Source: Clostridia bacterium | GTDB lineage: Bacteria > Bacillota > Clostridia > Oscillospirales > CAG-272 | NCBI GenBank assembly: GCA_017942005.1 | Contig: JAGAVJ010000037.1 | Location: forward strand, 1-64,000 | Direction: 5' to 3' | DNA: 64,000 nucleotides | Shown: one piece after another, positions 34,311 through 43,163 of the stretch | Layout: each line of letters starts with the position of its first letter | Numbering within the stretch: the stretch's first letter is position 1 | The notes under the pieces: generated by a model | The model's database searches: none | What the model was told of the DNA's origin: nothing | Seen by the model: the letters and a program-made list of their open reading frames with translations, nothing else | Translations under genes and position numbers: made by a program

Positions 34311-35236
34311 ATGTGATCGAAACGCAGAATTTAACCAAAGACTATGGCGAAGGACGCGGGATCTTCGATCTGAATCTCTCGGTAAAAGAGGGAGAAATGA
34401 TGGGATATGTAGGCACAAACGGAAGCGGAAAAACGACGACCATCCGGCATATCATGGGCTTCTTAAAGCCGACCTCCGGAACTGTTTTTGTCACAGGACT
34501 TTCCTCATGGGAGCATTCCAGCGAAATTGTTAAAAAAATCGGATATGTTCCCGGTGAAATCGCCTTTCCCGATTTAAAAACCGGCATTGATTTTTTAAAA
34601 TGTCAGGCGGATTTCTTAGGACTGCACGATATGACCTACGCCAACACACTCATCGAACGGCTTCAGCTGGACCCGCGTGCCAACCTGAAGCGGATGAGTA
34701 AAGGAATGAAGCAGAAAACGGCTCTGGTAGCAGCGCTTATGAACGATGCACCGATTATCATTTTGGACGAACCGACCACAGGGCTGGATCCGCTCATGCG
34801 TGCAGCCTTTCTGGATATTATCAGAGAGGAACACAAAAAAGGAAAAACCATTTTTATGAGCAGTCACAGCTTTGATGAGCTGGAAACCACCTGTGATAAG
34901 GTCGCACTGATCAATGACGGGCATATCATCGATATCTGCAATATGCAGGATATCCGCAGCCGTTCCATCAAGGAGTTTAAAATCGAATTTCACACAAAAG
35001 AAGATTATCTCCGTTTTCTTTCCGAAAACTACGAGAAAACCCGTCTTCAGGAGCAATACAATCAGGTCACAATTCGTGTGGGTGCAGACGCTGCCTCACA
35101 GCTGCTCGGTGTTTTGAAGCATTATAACGTCAAATTTATTTCAGAGCTGCCATATACCCTGGAAATGCATTTCAAGAATATTCTGTTTTCCAATTTAAAC
35201 AAAGAACAAAAAAATAAAACAATCTCAAATTTTTAA
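34307..35236 (+). CDS. ABC transporter ATP-binding protein 2
   Basis: 309 residues; GGAGG is 8 bases upstream and the ATG overlaps the previous stop. Walker A is GTNGSGKTT (36-44), the signature is MSKGMKQKTAL (SKG for SGG), Walker B is IIILDEPTTGLDP and the H-loop is SSHSFDE. About 45% like ATPase 1, so the two probably form a heterodimer. Both lack the canonical signature, which may mean slow or asymmetric hydrolysis. Confidence 0.9.
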   Translation: MNVIETQNLTKDYGEGRGIFDLNLSVKEGEMMGYVGTNGSGKTTTIRHIMGFLKPTSGTVFVTGLSSWEHSSEIVKKIGYVPGEIAFPDLKTGIDFLKCQADFLGLHDMTYANTLIERLQLDPRANLKRMSKGMKQKTALVAALMNDAPIIILDEPTTGLDPLMRAAFLDIIREEHKKGKTIFMSSHSFDELETTCDKVALINDGHIIDICNMQDIRSRSIKEFKIEFHTKEDYLRFLSENYEKTRLQEQYNQVTIRVGADAASQLLGVLKHYNVKFISELPYTLEMHFKNILFSNLNKEQKNKTISNF

Positions 35237-35237
35237 T

Positions 35238-35300
35238 AGAAAGGACAATTTCATACGATGAAGCCAAACGGTTTCATGTTATGAAGAAACGGTGATACCG
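35238..35300 (+). promoter_or_regulatory. Hairpin-filled gap between SD and permease start
   Basis: GAAAGGA (35238-35244) is the only good SD, 56 bases before the ATG. The gap holds TTCAT-ACG-ATGAA, then TTCAT-GTT-ATGAA, then CGGT-GAT-ACCG, which are three successive small stems. Similar in idea to the SD-hairpin-AUG elements further right, but different in sequence. Confidence 0.4.
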
Positions 35301-37109
35301 ATGTTTAGTAAAGCGTTATTTAAACAATCCTGTAAGGCAAACGGAACCATGTGGGGCATCATTACGGCTGCGGTCTGTTTTATGCTTGCCTGTGTCATGC
35401 TGATATCCGGAAACGGCAATATTGGAGAAGTAAAAGATTCGATTGAAGATACCATTATCGTCAAAGAAGTGGACGCACAAATGCAGAAACGGGCACTTTC
35501 CTACTATGCAGATGCGGAGGACGGACTGAAAACCTTTGATGCACAGTTTTCAAATTGTGCATCGGATACACTTTCCTACCTTGTCTGGTGTTCCGAAATG
35601 CCAAAACAAACCGATTTTACCGACGGTGCGGTGTATGCCGCTGCAATGCAGGCATGGCAGGATGCAATGCCGGAAATGAAAACAGAAGCAGGTCAAAGCT
35701 ATGCTGCTGCGGTCACACAATGGCAGGCGGCAATGCCCGCTCAGGACAGCTTCTCCTCCGTCGAGGACTATCTTGCTGCAATCGATACATGGCAGGAAGC
35801 TTCCCCGGCAACACAGGAACAGGCTGTGACAGCAGCGTATGCTGCCGCCTGTGATGCGTTGCAGAATGAAATTACACAAAACGCACAGGCAGCCGGCTAC
35901 AAAAAGGATTCCCTTGAAGCACAGGAAATGCTGGGAAGTGTGATGTATACACTCAACCCCAACGGAATGTTCAACGATTTTTATACCGAAAACAAGGAAG
36001 AGATTCCTGCCGATTATGACATTCTTTCGTTGATTGCGCATATTAGTACGAAAGATATCGACGACTATCTTACATCCGATGAACGTACCTCATACCGTTA
36101 TGACAGAGCAGCAAACGGCGCGGCAATCTTTCTTTCGGGCAACATGTTGAAAAGTGAAAACGTCGACGCACTGATGGATGCACTTTCCTCATACGGTGTG
36201 ACAGCCGAAAAATATGATTCATTTGGATATACCTATGATTCGATCAAGCACATGGCAAAAACGGTGGTTGTTACATATCAAGGCAGATTGGATTATGAGC
36301 TGGAGCTGTTGCGCGATCAATATACAGACGGCGCTTCTTTTGATGAGACAGCCTATCAAAATGCCGCTGCAAAAAAGAAAGACGACCTTGCTGCTGATAT
36401 TGCAACCAGCTTCTTATCCACACTGCCCGCATCGGTTTCGGATGCGCTGGAGGAAATCGGACAGGCAGACCTGTATACTTTGATTGTGGGATCTATTTTC
36501 TATAAGCTGGCAGGTCTTCTTTTACCGATTATTTATATGATTATGGCATCCAACAATTTGATTTCGGGTCAGGTAGACAGCGGTTCCATGGCATATGTGC
36601 TCTCCACCTCAACAAAGCGAAGCACTGTTGTCTTTACGCAGGCTGTTTATTTAATCGGTTCTCTGTTTGCCATGTTCTCGTTAACTACAGTGACGGGTTG
36701 TATCTGTCTTTCGTTTGTACCGGAGGATATCACACTGACATACGGCAATCTGATTCTTTTAAATGTCGGCGCCTTCTTTGTGTTATTGGCGCTGTCCGGA
36801 CTTTGTTTCTTCACCTCCTGTATTTTTGACAGAAGCAAGCGTTCCATGGCAATTGGCGGCGGTCTCTCTATTTTTGCACTTGTCGCCGCAATGCTCGGAT
36901 TGTTCGGCAGCCCTGTCATTCCGTCTGTCGTCCGGCTGGAGGCGCTGAACTACTTCAACTATACAACGATCATTTCCCTGTTCGATGTGATTTCGATCAT
37001 TGAAGGCAGAGATGCATTTATTTGGAAATACGCCATTCTTGCAGCCCTCGGTCTTCTTGGTTATCTTGCAGGCGCCGTCCGCTTCACGAAAAAAGACCTT
37101 CCTTTATAA
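35301..37109 (+). CDS. ABC-2-type permease with large extracytoplasmic domain
   Basis: 602 residues from the ATG at 35301 (an in-frame GTG at 35292 is possible). Helix 1 (~17-37) is followed by a ~370-residue soluble part rich in Ala, Gln, Asp and Trp, with three W-Q-x-A units (MQAWQDAMPE, VTQWQAAMPA, IDTWQEASPA) that form short repeats. Five or six helices close the protein. This layout is that of permeases that export bulky lipids or antibiotics. It is the third gene of the TetR-controlled operon; a terminator follows. Confidence 0.85.
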   Translation: MFSKALFKQSCKANGTMWGIITAAVCFMLACVMLISGNGNIGEVKDSIEDTIIVKEVDAQMQKRALSYYADAEDGLKTFDAQFSNCASDTLSYLVWCSEMPKQTDFTDGAVYAAAMQAWQDAMPEMKTEAGQSYAAAVTQWQAAMPAQDSFSSVEDYLAAIDTWQEASPATQEQAVTAAYAAACDALQNEITQNAQAAGYKKDSLEAQEMLGSVMYTLNPNGMFNDFYTENKEEIPADYDILSLIAHISTKDIDDYLTSDERTSYRYDRAANGAAIFLSGNMLKSENVDALMDALSSYGVTAEKYDSFGYTYDSIKHMAKTVVVTYQGRLDYELELLRDQYTDGASFDETAYQNAAAKKKDDLAADIATSFLSTLPASVSDALEEIGQADLYTLIVGSIFYKLAGLLLPIIYMIMASNNLISGQVDSGSMAYVLSTSTKRSTVVFTQAVYLIGSLFAMFSLTTVTGCICLSFVPEDITLTYGNLILLNVGAFFVLLALSGLCFFTSCIFDRSKRSMAIGGGLSIFALVAAMLGLFGSPVIPSVVRLEALNYFNYTTIISLFDVISIIEGRDAFIWKYAILAALGLLGYLAGAVRFTKKDLPL

Positions 37110-37168
37110 TAATAGCAGGAATTCTGTACAATACGATTTTTTAAAATCACAGCAATTCTATTTGAACG

Positions 37169-37206
37169 AAAACCGTAAGTCCACATCGCCGGACTTACGG
37201 TTTTTT
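37169..37206 (+). terminator. Intrinsic terminator
   Basis: AAAACCGTAAGTCC pairs with GGACTTACGGTTTT around ACATCGCC, followed by a T-run. It ends the efflux operon. Confidence 0.9.
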
Positions 37207-37343
37207 GATGAGAAAACAGTGAAAATAACCGTATAGAATGATTGTATACATTTCATTTCCTCCCATCAAACAGTTGACACATCAAACACTTTGTATTATA
37301 ATATATTGAAATAAATAATATAAAAGTTTTTTGAAAGGGGTTT

Positions 37344-37376
37344 GGGGAAAATCTTTTTTTTAAAAAAGTTTTCCCC
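37344..37376. repeat. Imperfect inverted repeat upstream of acyltransferase gene
   Basis: GGGGAAAA (37344-37351) and TTTTCCCC (37369-37376) enclose a T-run (37353-37361) and an A-run (37362-37367) with one bulged T. It may be a dispersed repeat: a related CCAAAGGGG hairpin occurs at 49629. Confidence 0.5.
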
Positions 37377-37425
37377 ATAAATCCGTACTCACAAAAAAAG
37401 GAATTTGAAAAGAGAACAGCATAAT

Positions 37426-38505
37426 ATGCGAAAACATGATATAGACAATTTAAGAAGCCTTTGTATTTTGCTTTTGATTCCGTATCATGCCGCGCAGGCA
37501 TGGAATACATGGGGAGAACCGAATTACATCTTTTTTGAAGGCAACCGGTGCATCAGCAACCTGATCGTATTTTTCAGTCCCTACTTCATGCCGATGCTGT
37601 TTTTGATGTCCGGTATCAGTACTTATTACGCCTTGCAGAAACAGTCGATAAAACAATATGTGATGGGAAGATGCAAAAGACTGCTCGTTCCGCTCATCAG
37701 CGGAACGATATTGCTCATGCCGATATTGACCTATCTTGCAGACATCTATAACTGCGGCTATCAAGGCAGCTTTCTTGATCACTACCGGATTTTTTTTACA
37801 AAATTTACTGATTTGATCGGTGCGGACGGCGGTTTTTCCTTTGGACAGTTTTGGTTTATTCTGTATTTGTTTCTCATTTCAATGGCTGCCGCTGTGGTGA
37901 TCTCCATTCAGAAAAAGAAAACTCCCCTCCAAAATCTCCATATACCGCTCTGGGGATTCTGTCTCCTCGGTCTGCCGCTGCCGCTTCTGAATACCCTGCT
38001 TTCCATTGGCGGAAAAAGCTTTGCGGAATATACATACTTCTTTTTGCTCGGGTACTTTCTCTTTTCAAATCAAACGGTGGCAGAAGCAGTCAAACGGCAC
38101 ATGTGGCTTTTTCTGTTAATCGGGCTGACGGCTTCGGCAGTCAATGTGTATCTTTTTCTCTGGTCGGAAACACCATACCCGATACTCAATACAGCCGCGA
38201 TGTATTTTGCGAAATGGTTTATGCTTTTAGGACTTTTGGGCGTGGGAAGACGGTTCCTTAACAGCAGCAATTCCCTGTCACGCTATCTGGCACAGCGCTC
38301 ATATGCATTATATTATTGGCATTTTCTCTGGGTTGTTCTGTTTCAATATGGTATGTCCGATAACCTGCTGGGACACACGCTGCTGTTGTATCTCATTCCT
38401 GTGCTTTTATCGTATGGCGCATCCGCGCTTTGCTGTGAGCTCACCGTCAGAATTCCGTTTTTGTGCTTTCTGACCGGCGTAAAAAAGGTGCAGCCCAAAC
38501 ATTGA
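37426..38505 (+). CDS. Acyltransferase 3 family membrane protein
   Basis: 359 residues from the ATG at 37426; an in-frame TTG at 37405 lies nearer the better SD (AAAGGA), so the start is uncertain. Ten helices are predicted. The N-terminal RKHDIDNLRSLCILLLIPYH has the H/R-x-D-x-L-R start and the PYH histidine of the family, and FGQFWFILYL is also typical. These proteins O-acylate sugars of the cell surface. It stands alone; a hairpin (38488-38512) overlaps its end. Confidence 0.88.
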   Translation: MRKHDIDNLRSLCILLLIPYHAAQAWNTWGEPNYIFFEGNRCISNLIVFFSPYFMPMLFLMSGISTYYALQKQSIKQYVMGRCKRLLVPLISGTILLMPILTYLADIYNCGYQGSFLDHYRIFFTKFTDLIGADGGFSFGQFWFILYLFLISMAAAVVISIQKKKTPLQNLHIPLWGFCLLGLPLPLLNTLLSIGGKSFAEYTYFFLLGYFLFSNQTVAEAVKRHMWLFLLIGLTASAVNVYLFLWSETPYPILNTAAMYFAKWFMLLGLLGVGRRFLNSSNSLSRYLAQRSYALYYWHFLWVVLFQYGMSDNLLGHTLLLYLIPVLLSYGASALCCELTVRIPFLCFLTGVKKVQPKH

Positions 38506-38512
38506 GCTGCAC
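38488..38512. terminator. Possible terminator overlapping the acyltransferase end
   Basis: GTGCAGC pairs with GCTGCAC between the convergent acyltransferase and DUF5131 genes. No long T-run. Confidence 0.45.
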
Positions 38513-38518
38513 ACCAGA

Positions 38519-39427
38519 TTAAGTTTTACATTTCCCGCACTTAGAACAGCCGTTGCAGATGGGCTTGCTTGCGCACGTTTCACATTTTTGTCCAAAATAT
38601 GGCACATACAATTCGTCTTCCGGAATCGGAAATCCCATACGGTCGGTTAAATGCCACAATATCGGTCTGCCTTGATAGTACATACCGGATTTATACGCCA
38701 TTTCTGCCTGCACTGCCTTATTCGGAATATGATAGGTTTTGCCATCTTTTATAAAAACCGCTCCCGTTTCGATAAAACAGAACGTCACATCGTGTGCCGC
38801 ACATTCCGCACGCAGTGTTTTTACCCAGTCGAAATGACACGGCCGTGCACCGTCATAATTTTCCCCGCCGCAGATGACCTGTTCAATCTGGTTACTGTAA
38901 AGGTATTTTTCAATACTGACCGCGCCGATAAAGGGTGCGCACATGATACCCTTATGCTTGAACGGCAGATCAAGAAGGATGGGAATGCGCTCGTCGGCGC
39001 GTTTTTGATTTTCACAGGTCACGTTGAAAAAAATGTGATCCCAGCCGTCTCCAAAGTCCGGCGGCAGATGATCCAGTACCCGCTCTGGCCGTTTGGTAAG
39101 CAAAAAGAACTTGACGTCCGGCCGCATCCGCATGATATCCCATGCCTCATCCCGCCATGCGTCTGCTCCCTCGACGAAAAAATCAGACGTCATGCATACA
39201 CGGATCATCTCGCCGCTTTGTATTTTATAACGTAAGTGGGTTCCGCTTCCGCTGGTGTCGCGGTATTTTGACAGCGGATACCGGAACGCACTGGTTTTTG
39301 TTACGACCGCACTGTCATAACGGTCATGGATACGGTCCAGATAATACATATAACAGTGCTGACAGCCCTCAGAGCATTTCGTACATCCGTGCCACGGATT
39401 CCAGATATCGTGCATAATCCCTCTCAT
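38519..39427 (-). CDS. DUF5131 (phage Gp37/Gp68-like) protein
   Basis: 302 residues (or 298 from the ATG at 39415, which follows GAGAGGG closely). The start WNPWHGCTKCSEGCQHCY has a Cys cluster like a radical SAM enzyme, and FFLLTKRPERV, ICGGENYDGARP and FIETG follow in the family order. The last ~25 residues hold a Cys-rich tail with C-x-x-C pairs. The family occurs in phages and bacteria; its reaction is not established. It may bind an Fe-S cluster. Confidence 0.85.
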   Translation of the reverse strand: MRGIMHDIWNPWHGCTKCSEGCQHCYMYYLDRIHDRYDSAVVTKTSAFRYPLSKYRDTSGSGTHLRYKIQSGEMIRVCMTSDFFVEGADAWRDEAWDIMRMRPDVKFFLLTKRPERVLDHLPPDFGDGWDHIFFNVTCENQKRADERIPILLDLPFKHKGIMCAPFIGAVSIEKYLYSNQIEQVICGGENYDGARPCHFDWVKTLRAECAAHDVTFCFIETGAVFIKDGKTYHIPNKAVQAEMAYKSGMYYQGRPILWHLTDRMGFPIPEDELYVPYFGQKCETCASKPICNGCSKCGKCKT

Positions 39428-39496
39428 ACAATCATTGCAGAATTCTATATGTAGTTTATCATAGAATCAAAGAAAATTCAATCAGATTCTGTAAAC

Positions 39497-39568
39497 AAAA
39501 AACAGCCGCCAAACCCAAAGCATGCTTTCCTGTGAAAAAGCAGCTTTTCCATGTGCGGCTGTTTTTTT
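39497..39568. terminator. Bidirectional terminator
   Basis: AAAAAACAGCCGC and GCGGCTGTTTTTTT form the outer stem with a ~45-base interior. It serves the giant sigma gene on the minus strand; the T-run on the other strand may also be used. Confidence 0.7.
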
Positions 39569-39604
39569 ATTTTCGCAGTGATCCCTTCCTGCAAACGATA
39601 TTTT

Positions 39605-42600
39605 TTATTTTCCTTTGGGATTCATCTTCGCAGCACGTTCCACATATTCCTTGAAACGGTCTTCATGGCGAACAGAATCAAACCATTCCCATCCGTGAGG
39701 CGCAGTCATACCGTAATGCATCAGACTGCTGTTTCCTTCAAACATATACCCATAGGATATCGGTTCTATTGTCCCGTTGGGAATCCCTTTGGGAAGCTTG
39801 ATAAACGTCCTCCCTTTTACAACCTTCACGCCGCCCCAAATCAACGGGTCTCCGACATCCATCTCTGTACCGTCAGGAATGCTGTCCCATTTTGGATAAG
39901 CCTCAAACGCTTTTTCAAGCCATGCATAACCTTCATCTTTTTTCCCGCAGCCAAACAATGCACAAGCGGTACGGAAGCTTGTACTCGCATAAAGTCCAAG
40001 CCAGGCATCTGGAACGGTTCCGTTGCCGAGACTTTCCATCACTTTGAGACGGTATTGATTCCATGCGACTGCCTTTTCCTGCGCAGCCCAATATCTTGAC
40101 GGGCGGCCAAAGAAATGACAAAGAAGATGGAAATTGTTGACATCATGACGAAGCCTGCTTTCCTCATACTTTCCCTGCTCCCACAAATCGTCTTCGATTC
40201 TTTCATCTTGAATAGCGCAATACTGCGTAATGGGGGGCGGCACCTCACGGATGCCCGTGCGGTCGGAAAATACAACGATATCGCCGTCATCATCTGCGAC
40301 AAATGTATACTCTGCCGCGCCGACAAAGCCGTCCGTCAGATTCAGCGCATCATAGCGACGTACAAAGCCGTCCGCTGCCGACATATAGCCCTCGCCGACA
40401 CCTTTATAGCTTGTCAGCTCATAGACAGCAGTTCTTGCACCGTCGCAATATTCGTTTTCTGTACGGACAATGCCAATCCCCGGGGCAAAATAGTAAACCT
40501 TTTTCCCGCCGCGGTACGACCATCCATTCTCCATTCCGCTGATATCCAGACAGAGCTTGAAACAGTTTTCAAAGGTACCCGCCTTTGTGGTAATCGTCCC
40601 GCCGTCCTCACAGGTGATCTGCGTCCGTATATCACGCGACCACTGCGTATATTCTACAATAGGGGACGCGCCAACACGCCACTCGTCTGACCAGATACAA
40701 TTCACTGCGTCCTGCAAAATACCAAAGATATCGTTGTAAAGAACAGGCTCTTCCGCAGCACCCATACCTCCCGTATTCTTCCACTCAAACGACCATCGGG
40801 AATCATATCCGGTAAGGCAAAGACGGTCGGGTTTCTTTTGTATATATTGTCTTTCAAAGAAATTCCAATGACCTGTCGCGGTATAGTCAGGATTGAAGGC
40901 AGGGTCTGTGGTTAAAATTCTCCGCGCGGTCGACGCCGCTGCTTTGGTATGCGCTTTCTGCATCGGCGCTGCGGCAAGCTGTTCGGCACGTGCAATTGCG
41001 GAAGATACATCGCAGATATACTCTTTGCCATCCTCCCTTTCACAGCAATAATCCTGTGCAATTTCCTGTACCATATCAAACCAGGAATTTTCATTGTATT
41101 TCAGCCGTTCGGTATTCTCCCAATAGGCAAGAATGACACGTTCATCAGCAGCTGCGGCAACCGTGATTTTTAATTCGGCGGAAACCATATCGGCAGGATA
41201 TGCAGCGGTATATTCCCAGGTGTTGCCGGGAGAAAACGGAAGCAGTCCCCCGCCGTTTACAATTGTATATGCGCAAAGTACACGCTTTTCCGCTGCACCG
41301 TCGGTAATATGTTCCTGACAAACGATACCGACGCCGTCCTTGTAGTAGGTTCTGCATATTATTTTCTGGATATCATTCCAGCGCCGTATTTCCCAAAGCT
41401 GACAGTGATCAAATCTGCCCGCCGGTGTATCCACCGATTCTGCATCGGAAAGATATGTCAGTTTTGTTCCGTCAGAACCCACATGCGTTTCACCAAGTGC
41501 AATATCTGCAAAGAAACAACCGTCGCAGCTGGATGCGTTCCGGAAAATCTGCGTACTGTTTCGATCAACAGAATGAAGATATCCTTCGCTAAAATATTCT
41601 TCCGTCCAATAGCGGGGCTGACCGTCTATGATATGATATTCTTCTGCGATAGCGCCAATTGCGTAGCGTTCCTGTCTTGTATGCGGATACCGCGCTGCCA
41701 ATTGCTCCTCCATTCTTTGCGCATAGGGTACAAGAATCCGATAGGCATCCTCTTTTTGCAAAACGGCTTCTGCCTTGCTGTATGCAGCCTGACCCTCCTC
41801 TGTTCTTCCCGCACGGAACAGATGATATCCAAGCCAAAACCATTCCCTTCCGAGAACCTTTACAAATCCCGCTTTTTCCAGGCGCGGAATTTGCTTGTCC
41901 CGGATAAAATCGATCTTTGCTCCGTCATATACCGTGGAATCCTCACGGGCAACAATAAACGTCATGACGTCTTCATTTTTACCCTCTATCGCGGCATCCG
42001 AAATACGCGCAAACAGCGCGTCGTTTTTTTTGCCGGGAATCCACCACCAACCGCGCATCAGCACATCGGCAAGCGCATGCTGCTTTTTTGTACACTCAGG
42101 AAGCGTCTCCACCTCGCGAAGCACCTCGCGGTATACCGTTTCAAATCCGCTCTTGCTGTTTTTCACCTGCCAGAGCTTCAGTTCTTCAACCTTCTTCATT
42201 ACACGCTGTACAAGCGTATCACTGTACTTTTCGTCCATTGCGCACAGTTCCTTTCTGATTCGTTTTCTGCCATCATTTAACTGCCATTTGACCGTTCCCT
42301 CAGAAATTCGCATCCGGTCTGCGATTTCTGCGATAGAAAGTCCCTCATAATAATGCAGATGAATGATCTGCCGTACCTTTTGGGGCAGTTTCTCAATGCT
42401 TTTGTTTACCTCGTTCCACTCCTCGGACAACACATATGCCCCCGCGGGATCCTCAGCCGCATCATCGGAACAGTCATAATTTTCCACTACATCAAGCGGA
42501 AGGAAACTGCGATATCTGCTTATCATATTCAACGCACACCTCTTGGCAATGCGGCACACCCAGGATGCATACTTTTTCGATTCTTTCAGGGTATCCAGCT

Positions 42601-42784
42601 TCATCCAGGCTGTAACAAAGGCATCCTGTGCGGCATCTTCCGCGATAAACTCGTTTTTTGCAACTGACATCGCAGAAGCGATGACTGCCTTTTGATACCG
42701 TGTTACCAAAACCTGATATGCCGTCTGTTCTCCTGCAAGTGTAATCATGACCAAAGTCTCGTCCGATTCATTTTGATAATACAT
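39605..42784 (-). CDS. Sigma-70 (ECF-type) factor with giant C-terminal extension
   Basis: 1059 residues from the ATG at 42784, which has AAAGGA 8 bases upstream; in-frame ATGs at 42820 and 42832 follow an SD-hairpin element and would add 12-16 residues. Region 2 spans ~20-90 (AEDAAQDAFVTAWMKL), region 4 ~140-195 (VRQIIHLHYYEGLSIAEIAD). Normal ECF factors end near 200. Then come a helical region, two repeats of an extracytoplasmic-type beta domain (each with P/K-A-G-x-F-x-x-C and Y-x-x-G-V/I-G-I-V, near 400-500 and 680-770), more helices and a C-terminal F-D-S-V-R-x-x-D-R-F-K shared with the HTH-TPR regulator. No membrane helix is seen, so it should be cytoplasmic. Confidence 0.85.
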   Translation of the reverse strand: MYYQNESDETLVMITLAGEQTAYQVLVTRYQKAVIASAMSVAKNEFIAEDAAQDAFVTAWMKLDTLKESKKYASWVCRIAKRCALNMISRYRSFLPLDVVENYDCSDDAAEDPAGAYVLSEEWNEVNKSIEKLPQKVRQIIHLHYYEGLSIAEIADRMRISEGTVKWQLNDGRKRIRKELCAMDEKYSDTLVQRVMKKVEELKLWQVKNSKSGFETVYREVLREVETLPECTKKQHALADVLMRGWWWIPGKKNDALFARISDAAIEGKNEDVMTFIVAREDSTVYDGAKIDFIRDKQIPRLEKAGFVKVLGREWFWLGYHLFRAGRTEEGQAAYSKAEAVLQKEDAYRILVPYAQRMEEQLAARYPHTRQERYAIGAIAEEYHIIDGQPRYWTEEYFSEGYLHSVDRNSTQIFRNASSCDGCFFADIALGETHVGSDGTKLTYLSDAESVDTPAGRFDHCQLWEIRRWNDIQKIICRTYYKDGVGIVCQEHITDGAAEKRVLCAYTIVNGGGLLPFSPGNTWEYTAAYPADMVSAELKITVAAAADERVILAYWENTERLKYNENSWFDMVQEIAQDYCCEREDGKEYICDVSSAIARAEQLAAAPMQKAHTKAAASTARRILTTDPAFNPDYTATGHWNFFERQYIQKKPDRLCLTGYDSRWSFEWKNTGGMGAAEEPVLYNDIFGILQDAVNCIWSDEWRVGASPIVEYTQWSRDIRTQITCEDGGTITTKAGTFENCFKLCLDISGMENGWSYRGGKKVYYFAPGIGIVRTENEYCDGARTAVYELTSYKGVGEGYMSAADGFVRRYDALNLTDGFVGAAEYTFVADDDGDIVVFSDRTGIREVPPPITQYCAIQDERIEDDLWEQGKYEESRLRHDVNNFHLLCHFFGRPSRYWAAQEKAVAWNQYRLKVMESLGNGTVPDAWLGLYASTSFRTACALFGCGKKDEGYAWLEKAFEAYPKWDSIPDGTEMDVGDPLIWGGVKVVKGRTFIKLPKGIPNGTIEPISYGYMFEGNSSLMHYGMTAPHGWEWFDSVRHEDRFKEYVERAAKMNPKGK

Positions 42785-42831
42785 CTGCACGTTCCTTTCT
42801 TGAATGTCGGGAATTCCCATTATTAAGTGCA

Positions 42832-42855
42832 TAACTTTCACGAAAGTGAAAGTTA
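42832..42855 (-). promoter_or_regulatory. SD-hairpin-AUG element (sigma fusion gene)
   Basis: GAGAGGAGA (42856-42864) abuts a 10-bp perfect stem, TAACTTTCAC-TTTC-GTGAAAGTTA, then 11 bases to an ATG at 42820. A second canonical SD-ATG (42784) lies in frame downstream. Confidence 0.65.
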
Positions 42856-42864
42856 TCTCCTCTC

Positions 42865-43060
42865 ATTGTGGAGTTGTGACGCGCCCGCAGGCGGACATCG
42901 TTGCTTTTCAAGCAACGAAAGTCACAAAATCACGGTACGAGAAATCATTCATAATGATTTCTCCTGAAAATTTTATTTTCAGACTTAAGCGCTTATCTTA
43001 TAGACACAAATCAGAAGGAAAAGGTTGGGTTGTTTTAAATTATTTTTTATTTTTGTAAAA
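42865..43060. other. Structured upstream region of the sigma fusion gene
   Basis: No gene. It contains CGTTGCTT-TTC-AAGCAACG, AGAAATCATT-CAT-AATGATTTCT and the palindrome TAAGCGCTTA near 42985. These could be 5' leader stems or operators for the minus-strand sigma gene. Confidence 0.45.
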
Positions 43061-43105
43061 CAAAAGCTGCCAAAGACCGCTTTTGAAAAGAGATCCCTGG
43101 CAGCT
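43061..43105 (-). terminator. Terminator of fucI
   Basis: AGCTGCCA (43065-43072) and TGGCAGCT (43098-43105) form a stem, followed on the minus strand by TTTGTTTT. Confidence 0.7.
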
Positions 43106-43163
43106 GAAGCTTGTTTTTTAATAGATTTTTTCAGTGATACGACAATGAAACGGGATACCGCGG

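Noticed and set aside
41309..42280. Long plus-strand open frame of ~320 codons
   Set aside because: It lies wholly antisense to the sigma fusion gene, has no SD and shows no domain; the minus-strand frame is clearly coding.
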